Positions 55,352 to 64,000 of a stretch of 64,000 nt of DNA are shown here, in pieces; within the stretch, counting starts at the first letter, position 1, and every line of letters starts with the position of its first letter. Source of the DNA: Serilophus lunatus (lineage: Eukaryota; Chordata; Aves; Passeriformes; Eurylaimidae); assembly GCA_013399895.1 (NCBI GenBank), contig VXBA01005890.1, forward strand, positions 528,212-592,211. Direction: 5' to 3'. A model generated the notes under the pieces. It searched no databases. It saw nothing but the letters and a program-made list of their open reading frames with translations, and was not told where the DNA came from. Both the position numbers and the translations under genes were made by a program.

Positions 55352-58300
55352 CATTTTTTCTTGTAAGAAGGACATTCTTGAATAAATGTTTTTATCCCTG
55401 TAATTACCTAATTCAGATAGATGTACATATAATCCTGATTATTAAATGGCAGAAAATTTTGCTTCAAGTTATGGATTTTTAGCTTATGAACATACTTAGC
55501 GGTAGTCCAACCAAGTGAAGATGTTTTACAAAACCGTGTTACAGAAATTTAAAGAAGAACATCAGTTAAATTAGTCCACCTTGGATAATGGTTTAAAATA
55601 AAAGAATCTTGGCATTTGAATAAAATTTATTGCTGTTTGGACAGAAATAGTTTTATTTGTTCTATCACTTTTCAGTCATTGACATTTAGTATTCACTCAT
55701 TTGATTGTACTGTAAGTTCAAAGAAGATTTAAGGAATAAAGACAAATACTCTTTCCTTACTTCTTGTAATGTCTTCTCACTGCTACTCAGAAAATAAAAG
55801 TACACCTCAAAAGAGAAGACTTAGGATTTCTGGTTTACTTGGTGGAATTTTATTTTGACATGGATCAGATGTGGGTTGTTTTCTTCAACTGCATAAAGGT
55901 TCTTTGGTTTTTGGATGATTAATGCTAATGTTACAGTCTGTGTGAGCTGTTATTTTATGGTTGGATTTTTTTTTGTTTGGGTTTTTTTTTTAAATTTATG
56001 CAGTGTCAGAATTTCTATATAGTATAATTTTTTAAAAATATTTTTGGATAAAAGGCTGAGGTTTTCTTGTATATTCATAAGGCTGCTCTGCATACTGCCG
56101 TGACACAATCTGTGTGATCAAAGGTGCATTTTTCAAGGATGCTTTTATTCTGTTGACGTACACTAGACCTGTGTGTGCTGAGGTGGTTGTTTGAAGGGTG
56201 GTGTTTGAAGGACAACTCACGGGGCTGTGCGGTGTGTGACTGTATGAAAGGGAGCTGGCACCGCTCGGTGGTGATGAGCGGTATTAGTTTATTGAGAAAG
56301 CCACGTGGAAAATTTCCATGTAAGGGAGACTGCTGGGGAGAGACTGGCAGCTACGATGTCTTTAACTTGAAATGCTTTTCTGGCAGCTAGTCCGATGAAA
56401 AAGAAACAACCAACATGAATCGTTTTGAAATGAAGTTATGCTGCCTGACCAAGGGATCTTAACTACACTTTATAAACCCTATTCCTTATTTACCAATTTT
56501 TTTACAAAATATTATGCTTTTTTTACAATATACTCAGATCTGCTTCAGAGTCTGATCTAAAAATTATATTTTTGCAAGAAGTAAATTCTACAAATACAAA
56601 GAGATAATTCATCTTTCAGATGGTTTGTGTTGGAGTTGAATACAGAATGACATGACCAAAAGAAGACAAATGTGTCTTTTGCCCTGGAAGTTTATTTTCC
56701 TAGTAGGGTGCATGGCATCTATAGGCCTATTATGTGCATATGCATGTTAACAGATATTAGCATCAATTACTTTGTCAATTCAAAAAGTTTTAAATATCTT
56801 AAAAATCCGGCTGCCATAGACTAGCAATTTTTTTTAATAATTGCATCTTTTTTGATAATTTCCTATATAAACTGTAATAACTCCCTAGCATCAAAAGAGG
56901 ATGCTTTAGTTTGCTGCTGTGGCAGTGAGTGTTGGAGGACTTTTATTCCACGATACAGATTTTACTCTGAGAGCTCATTTAATCGGAGAGCAAAACCACA
57001 GCTGAAATCACAGCTGTTTTAGCTCTGATATGTTCAGGGACCTTATCTTTTTCAGTGGACTAGTAAAATGTAATTTCAACATTTCCTTACAGTGCCGCAT
57101 AAAAGAAGGTCATCTCATTTAACTGGTCTGCGATGTTTGAGAATGCAGCTTCTGTGCGGTAGAAGTGGCAGCATCCTTCATCCTTCACACTTCCCGCAGC
57201 GCCGCCCGGGTCAAGAGTGCACGCTCAGCAAACGCCGCGGGGCTGGTTTTCATTCTCTCGTTTTAGCGACGAGTGAGACAGTGCCCTTTTGAAAAGAGTG
57301 TACTTTTCTTGTTGTGCAGTATTGGAAGTCCAGTTAAGTCATATCAGTTAGCTGGAGGCTTTCTCCTTGCTTCATTTGTATGAGACGGTCTGCCTAAGAG
57401 AAACTGCTAATATCACATATCCATTGTCTATCGTTACCCAGGCAAATAAGCCTTATAGGATGAGGAAGAAGTCTGCTGACTTACGGAGTCCTATGTAACA
57501 CAATTTCAAAGAACATCAATTCCAAATGATATATTTATTTGATCTTCAAGTAAGTCTTTTTTTTTTTTTCATTTTGAAGTGAAAACTAGTACAAAGGTGT
57601 CTCAGAAAAGCAGAACAGAAATTTCTATTGGAGGGCCTCTGTCCACAACTATAAAAGAAAGTTGTATTTAATCTGGTAAATGATGCATGGGATTTGTTCC
57701 AAATTAAAAATAGAATAAAAAGCTTGTTCTCTTGCTGTGTTGGTAAGCCTGATAATGCAAATATTGGTGGAGAGGGAGACATACCTACTCAAATTGGCCT
57801 GATAGCAAAAATGGGTTTCATGTCTTCAAGTGCTAGGAAGCCCCTTGGATAATTCTATTCGCAACAGTAACCTAGGAGTTTTTAAAATTTGGGGGTTTTT
57901 TTCTTCTAGTACTGATAATAAATCCTTTATTTGCAAGCAACACAAAAAGCTTTTGGACTTGTCAGTAGGAATTGTTAAATTAAAAGGCTGTTTACAGAAC
58001 ACTTGTATCTCATCATCTGAGCACCAGAAGCAAGTAAATCTTTACCACTGTCCTGGAGAGGAATTCCTGCAATGGAAAAGATGAGAAATTTTTCAGGATG
58101 TTGAAAGGATTGTGATTCTCGGAAAAGACCCATTTAAGAATAGTTTATGACCGCTGTAGTTATAAACTCACTGCCCTAAAAGGAATGTGCTGTATGTCGG
58201 CAGGCTGCCAGCTCAGGAAAAATGAAAGTGCAGCTCAGTGCTATTTTAGCGCATCAGATCTGGGAGGAGCAGGAGTGGCAGGGAATCCCAGTTGACTTGT

Positions 58301-60866
58301 ATTTACTTTCTTTTAGGAAGTATTGCCAGTCATAACTATTGGGAAACAATCTGCAAATGACAGGTGTGTGTGAGCGCTTGCAAGGCTGAGAGCGTTGCTG
58401 ATTTCTGCCCTTAGCCAAGAATTCTCTTTTGTCCCAGGCTTGGGAAGGACTTTTTTCTAGTCACTTCCTCTCCTTGGGGTCTCCATTGTTTTGTGTCTCT
58501 TTGCAGTTTCACTTTTCTCATTTCCCCTGTTGCCCACAAGGCTTGCAATGTCTTGGCTCTACACTAACGAGATGTCCTTCCATTTTATACTCCACTCTAA
58601 AGACCGAGTTGGAGTCCCTTCAGCAAGGACCCTCTTAACTTCTGGGTCACTTAAAGGAGAATTAATTGCCTCTCTCCTCCTCTTGTACTTCGTGTAGCAC
58701 AAATGTTCCGTACAACCCCACTTTGGCTGTTCAGCGGGGACCACTGCCCTGCTGTGCGCGAATGTTAGGGCAGTGAAAGAAAGAAATCAGCCTCGCAGCT
58801 TTCTTATCCATGGGAGTGGTTGTAGAACAGGGAGCCATTTACCCACCTTTCCTCCTGTTGCTTTTTGTGAGGGTACAGTTTTTAGAAAACCCTTTGTTTT
58901 GATTATCATCTCACTTCTCAGGCTGTTTTAATTTGGCCTCTGGACACGCCCTTGGGCTTTAATTATGGCAACACATGAGCCTCTGTTGCCAAACTGGTTT
59001 TTCACTAGCTGGAGAGGGGAACAATGCAGTGGCCAGTTCAGCATACAAAAAGGGTTATTCCTATAAGGGATTGTGAGCTTCCCCTCTTAGGCAGCTGATG
59101 CTAGAAAGAATGTTAACTCAATTTGGTGATTAGATGAAAATTAAATACAGCTCTTAGTTCTCTGCTCAGATGCAGTGTTTTTCGAAGTATAAATAATTTC
59201 TCTCTTCTGGATATCCATTCTAATATGAATGGAAACACGGACATATGGAGCCAACTATTTCTTGTCAGCTATTGAAATCAGTAAAATTGTGCTGAATTAT
59301 ATGCTGAGGTTTTGGAGTCTGGTTTATTTTACAAGATTTTTAAAAAATATTTTATTGGAAAGAGAATCCTTTTAGCCTGTATGATAATCTAAAATCTCTT
59401 GTTGGAATCTCATCTCTCTTAGATGGAGGACCAAAGTCTGGATAATAAAGCTCAGACTAAGGGCTGAATTCCTAAAAATATCTCTGATTCACCTCAATGG
59501 GGATCTTTTGTGCAGCCTAAGCATGAAATATGGAGGGTGGTAGTCCATGAGGCTGTGCATGTCAATTGTGTATCACACAGTGGAAATTGGGGTGAGCAGA
59601 TGAGTGTTTCTGCTCATCCTTTTCCTGCTTTCCTCTGTTTCTTCTGTCTGACCTCAACCTTTAGACTTTCCTTCTTCCTCCCCTACTCTAGCTGTTAACA
59701 TGATGAATATAGAAGTCATTGCTACTGAAGCTTCCCATCTAGAACACAAAAAGGATACCTCAGTAACATCAGTCAACAGGGCCATATAACTCTATTTCAC
59801 AGGAGGAAGAGGTCTGGCCTGTGGGCACTGTGAGGAAGCTGTGAGGCTGGGGAGGGGCTCTGCACCCCTCAAGCCTGAGCAGCCATGATGGATGTTCTGC
59901 TTTGTGTGCCCAGGTAGGCATCTGCCCACCTCCAGCCCTGCTTGCTCTGCAGTGCAGGGATAACCGCTGTAGTTGATGCTATGGAACACTGAATAGACTC
60001 TCCAGTTAAGCACTACTCTGGCTCCTTTGATAATGATCATTCCTGTAAGGGCCATTAAAACACCTGTTGCTGGTTCTGTCAGAATCCTAAAGCATATGTG
60101 AGCCAAAACAAGACTTGAAACTGTCTTATGTGTTAGGCTCTGCGTTTTGCTGGAAAGATTTTTAGGTTTGTGTTTCAGTTGCTATGGGAAGGGTTTAAGA
60201 ACCAAATCCAGTATAAGAAAATATGTAAAATTCAAGAAAGTGAAAAGGTTTTGAATTTCCCTGTTTAGGATACTTTCTAATGCTAGTACTAACTTCAGGT
60301 TTAAATCTTGACGTTTCCTGGTCTTCCACTCAAATATTATGAGGTATGGCAGTAATTGCCTGTTTTATTGGGGCACAATGTAAACTTCCTAAAAGTAGAC
60401 TGGATTGCCATTCGGTTTGCACATTCCAGCACAAACAGCTAAGGAGAACATGCCTTAATCAATAGTCTTAAAAGTGAAGTGGGAATTCAGGTCTAATACT
60501 TCAGATTTCTGTGGTTGTAAATGAGAAGCTAATGTTGTAGGAGGGGGGAACTATATGCAGGCAAGCATCCAAATATATACTACAGTACATTTTCTAGAGC
60601 TGTATGGTTAATACAATTAATTTAGTTTAGAATCCTTTATTCCTCTTCAAGAAGTCTTTGAGAAGCTTAAATTTATAATTACTTTCATCATTATCCTAGC
60701 TTACATACTTATTTTAGAGATTATTTTACTCTCTTCAGATAGTGAGCTTTTGCAGGGTATTTTAATAGCAAATCTTGAACTTTTGAAGACACCTGGTTTG
60801 CATTATCAATGGATGTACCAGCGCATGAAAATCCAGAGCCTCAAATCTCTCTTTAAAGGTAAATTT
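55352..60866. other. Non-coding region, probable intron of the downstream gene
   Basis: T-runs at 55968-55991 and 57558-57570. A CpG-containing exon-like segment sits at 57093-57272. Otherwise I see no gene, RNA or repeat. Confidence 0.6.
57093..57272 (+). other. CpG-bearing, exon-like segment
   Basis: A T/C-rich stretch ending ttccttacag precedes 57093 and a possible donor ga|gtgaga follows 57272. About a dozen CpGs fall within 180 nt in an AT-rich, CpG-poor neighbourhood. One frame is open across the segment (57092-57292), but the translation is not recognised. It could be an alternative exon, a non-coding RNA exon or a conserved regulatory element. Confidence 0.3.
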
Positions 60867-61105
60867 CATAGAATCACAGGATATTTTAGGTTGTAAGGAA
60901 CTTCAGAGATCTTATTCTAAACATCCTGCCATGAACATGGACACCTTCTACTAGATCAGGTTGCTCAAAGCCCCATCCAACCTGGCCTTGAATATTTCCA
61001 GGGCTGGGGTATCCACCACTTCTGTGGGCAACCTGCTCTGGTGTCTCACCACTGTCAGAGTGAAGAATTTCTTCTTAATCTGTAGTGTAAATCTACCTTT
61101 TCCTA
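60867..61105 (-). mobile_element. CR1 LINE fragment (3' end)
   Basis: Minus-strand copy: the left end catagaatcacagg is the CR1 tail, and the right side matches the ORF2 C-terminal end (complement of caacctggccttgaatattt and gtgaagaatttcttcttaat). More diverged than most copies here. Confidence 0.86.
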
Positions 61106-63488
61106 AGGTTTTATCAATTACCTTTACTATTTTATTCCAAATGCTTCAAATGCAGTACAGTGTATTGAAGCATACAGTTGTCTAAAACAAATAATTGTAA
61201 AGCACAAACGTATATTCAAAAGATGTGTGTTTTTTTGAGGGCTGAAGGCTGCCTCCTCATTGTTCTATCAGGCTTTTGAGAGGCCAGGACAGAAGAGCTG
61301 GTTAACCCAGGTAGTGTGGTATGTAAGTGTGAGAATACCTTGTGCACTGTGAAGGGTGCTAATTTCAGGATCAGAGATCTTGTATCCAAAGTGGGAACTG
61401 GAGCTTTTCCTTTCTTTCTCTGATAAATAACCTCCTCCCGCTGAAAAGTCTTCCTGTGCTCCAGCCTCCTGGCAGCTTGGTGATGGTTTATTAAACATCT
61501 GCTTGTGAGCTGTTCAACATTGCCTTTGCCCCCACTGTGGCACATACCATGACAAACCTGAGACATCAACTGCAAACAGTAAAGTCCATAAAAACCACCA
61601 AGTGCAACGCAGCACAAAAGACCAAGGGCTTCGACACTAGCACAGAATGTGTTAAGGAAAAATGACTAGGGACTAGATAACTGTTTAGACACAGAAAAGC
61701 ATGATCGACTGAAACACTTGCTCATGTGGTTCTCCCTCTAGGCCGCACTTTTTGTTCCTGTAGTGCCCGGGGGTTGATCTGTCCTGTCTGCTGAGTGTGG
61801 TTGGCAGCAACTTTAGGTGAGCAAAAATCAAATTAAAAAAAAAATAAATCAAAATGTTAAGGCTGAAATAAATGTATATGCAAAATATTCCACTTAGCTT
61901 TGCAGGGAAGCATTTGGTTATAGTTTGCTTTTTGTCAAAAGAAATAAATAAACAAACCCTTTGCAAAACAACTGTTTGAACTTATTGCTGGACTGAAAAA
62001 AACTTGACAAAACAAATATGGATAAAAATGAAACTGTTAATGTGACACTTGAGTATAGTAGACTCCCAGGCCTTTACTGCCTTCTAATTTCTGGTTGTTT
62101 GGCTTTCTTCAGTGTGACTATTTTTTTGCTCTTTGCTTTTTCCAGTGACACAGGAATTCCTGACAAGAGCCTGGGAGCCTGGCTCTCTTGCTAGTGTGTA
62201 CCTATCTTTTGTTTCCTGCACTCCAAATGAGGCCAGAGATTTGGGGGTGGGGGGAAGGAAATTGGAAAAAAAGTAGAAGCCTCACATTATTAAGGTCTCA
62301 TTATTGGAGTAAGGAAAAAAAATCCTGATCTTTCCCTTAAGAATTTGTGTATGTTTTTTTAATTTACTTGTAAAGAGCTAAAACTTCATATTTTTTCTTG
62401 TGAGAGCTGGGATTCTCATGTAATTTTAAGAATTCTGGACCAGAGCTCTCAGGAAAAACACTGAATATGGAAAAATTTAAACAAGTAGTGTTATCAGATC
62501 CCAAGACCCTTGATATTTCCCTTACTGCTCTTAAAAACAAGATGTGGTAATATCAGATTTTAATCTTTCAAGTTGTCCTTCCCCCAAAGAAATTTCTCTA
62601 GTTGCAGACAGAGGTTGACAAAGCATAACCTGAGTACATACAAAGTTCTTAATTTCCAAAGGACAAATTTGACAGACCACCTATGTTACTTTATAACTAA
62701 TCATGTTTATTTTAGGACTGAACTTATGATTTCTGAATGTCCACAATGGACAATATAGAAGCTCTTGAAAGCTGGCAGTTCTTTAGCATAAGCAAACATT
62801 TGGATCCTTTAGGCTTTCCTGGAGTTACAGTGTGTTTTCTAGAAAACTACTTCTGAAGCCCACCTAATGACATACTTACTGCTGAAGTTGTATTATCTGT
62901 ATTTATAAGATTAACAAGTTATCAGTAAGCATAGTGTTCATTTTAGGAGAGCTAGAGAGATGGAAGATCCATGCTGTGCTAGGTTAAAGAGTGAAGTACA
63001 GTGAAGGGAGTCCATGGAACAACTGTGAAGAAGCCAAGTGTCATGAGTGTTGCAGGCAGTGCAGCAAGTAGCACATGTTTAAAAAAAATAGCAACCCACC
63101 AAGCAACAAAAAGTAATGTCTAAAAGCATAATCCTCTTCTCTGGATTGTGAGGTCTGCTCTTACTTCTTTGTGGAGCATCTGTCCTTCCAGAAAATGGCA
63201 TGTTGCAGTGCTGCAGTAAGGATGTGGGGATTGGCAAGCCTGTGTGGTGGAAGTTGCAGCTCTACAGTACTGGCTGTGAGAGTCAGTGTTAGCGGGCTGT
63301 CCCCAGGCCATCCTCCCTTGGCACTGGCAAGGTGTGGGGTGCTGTGCCAGCATGGCATTGGCTCTCTTGGGGCTCAGGCCCATGCCTCCAGCACCAGCAT
63401 GGAGATTTTGCTTAACCTGGAGAGGGGCCAGGCATGTGCAGCACAGGAGTTTAAACCACCAGCAGTGCCATTCCCAGAATGGTGTTTT
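61106..63488. other. Non-coding region without recognised features
   Basis: A minus-strand open frame of 133 codons (61216-61617) is not recognised. A G-run lies at 62243-62254. The last ~350 nt are GC-richer than the rest and unexplained. Confidence 0.6.
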
Positions 63489-63920
63489 CACAGAATCAGT
63501 TAGGTTGGAAAAGACCTCTGAGACCATTGAGTCCAACCTATGACCAAACACCACCATGTCAGCTAGACCATGGCACTGAGTGCCATGTGCCAAGTCTTTC
63601 CTTAAACACCTCCAGGAATGGTGACTCCACCACCTACCTGGGCAGTCCAATCCAACATCTAATCACCCTTTGTGTGAAGAAATTTTTCCTGATGTCCAAC
63701 CTAAACCTCCACTGGCACATCTTAAGACTATGTCCTCTTGTCCTCTCACTGGTTGCCTGGGAGTAGAGGCCAATCCCTACCAGGTACAGACTGGCTGAAG
63801 AGAGTGATAAGGTCTCCCCTAACCCTCTTCTGCAGGCTAAACAATACCAGCTCCTTCATCCACTCTTCGTAGGACTTCTGCTCCAGATCCTTCACCAACC
63901 TCATTGCCCTTCTCAGAACT
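63489..63920 (-). mobile_element. CR1 LINE fragment (3' end)
   Basis: Minus-strand CR1. The tail cacagaatcagttaggttgg is at the left, and going right it covers ORF2 C-terminal sequence including the complement of the GLFSLxKRRLRGD region (ctgcaggctaaacaatacca side). The 5' end lies near 63920. Close in sequence to the copy at 24742-25353. Confidence 0.91.
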
Positions 63921-64000
63921 TCTTATCGTATTTCTTGCTGTGCTTGGCTGTTCCTGTTAAATAAGTCTGAGGTACAAACACAGCACCTGAGCCTGCTGAA

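Noticed and set aside
61216..61617. Minus-strand open frame of 133 codons
   Set aside because: No recognisable domain, no splice or promoter context, and low-complexity-free chance frames of this size occur in 64 kb.

Overview
This is a vertebrate nuclear window, almost certainly from a passerine bird. Large introns with GT-AG borders separate small exons, and CR1 LINE fragments ending in the ATTCTGTGATTCTGTGA-type tail are scattered on both strands. One short element (7395-7521) joins a tRNA-Ile-like head to a CR1-like tail, the architecture of the passerine family TguSINE1.

Positions 1 to about 45,700 hold the 3' half of LEMD3 (MAN1), an inner-nuclear-membrane LEM-domain protein that restrains SMAD signalling, on the + strand. 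I placed 13 coding exons from splice signals and continuous reading frame. Exon 1 is cut by the left edge, so the LEM domain is outside the window. Exons 2-13 encode 406 residues before the TGA at 43819-43821. They cover the lumenal segment, the second membrane span, the winged-helix region and the C-terminal RRM/UHM domain. Exon 1 carries the acidic/basic nucleoplasmic linker and the first membrane span, but its frame is broken at a single N (286), which looks like an assembly error. Intron 11 is only 93 nt and has a GC-AG border. The 3'UTR probably runs to about 45.7 kb.

About 46.33-47.33 kb is a CpG island interrupted by 106 Ns (46836-46941). From the conserved vertebrate gene order LEMD3-MSRB3 it is probably the promoter and first exon of MSRB3, but no MSRB3 coding exon could be read. 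The rest (47.3-64.0 kb) is non-coding: probable first intron or intergenic DNA with four more CR1 fragments, AT-rich tracts and a few segments that may be conserved non-coding DNA or alternative exons.

I found no previously undescribed multi-gene system. The most checkable observations are the frame break at 286, the short GC-AG intron, a stop-containing exon-like segment in intron 9 (38639-38763), the tRNA-Ile/CR1 SINE, and two CR1 copies lacking the catalytic part of the reverse transcriptase.
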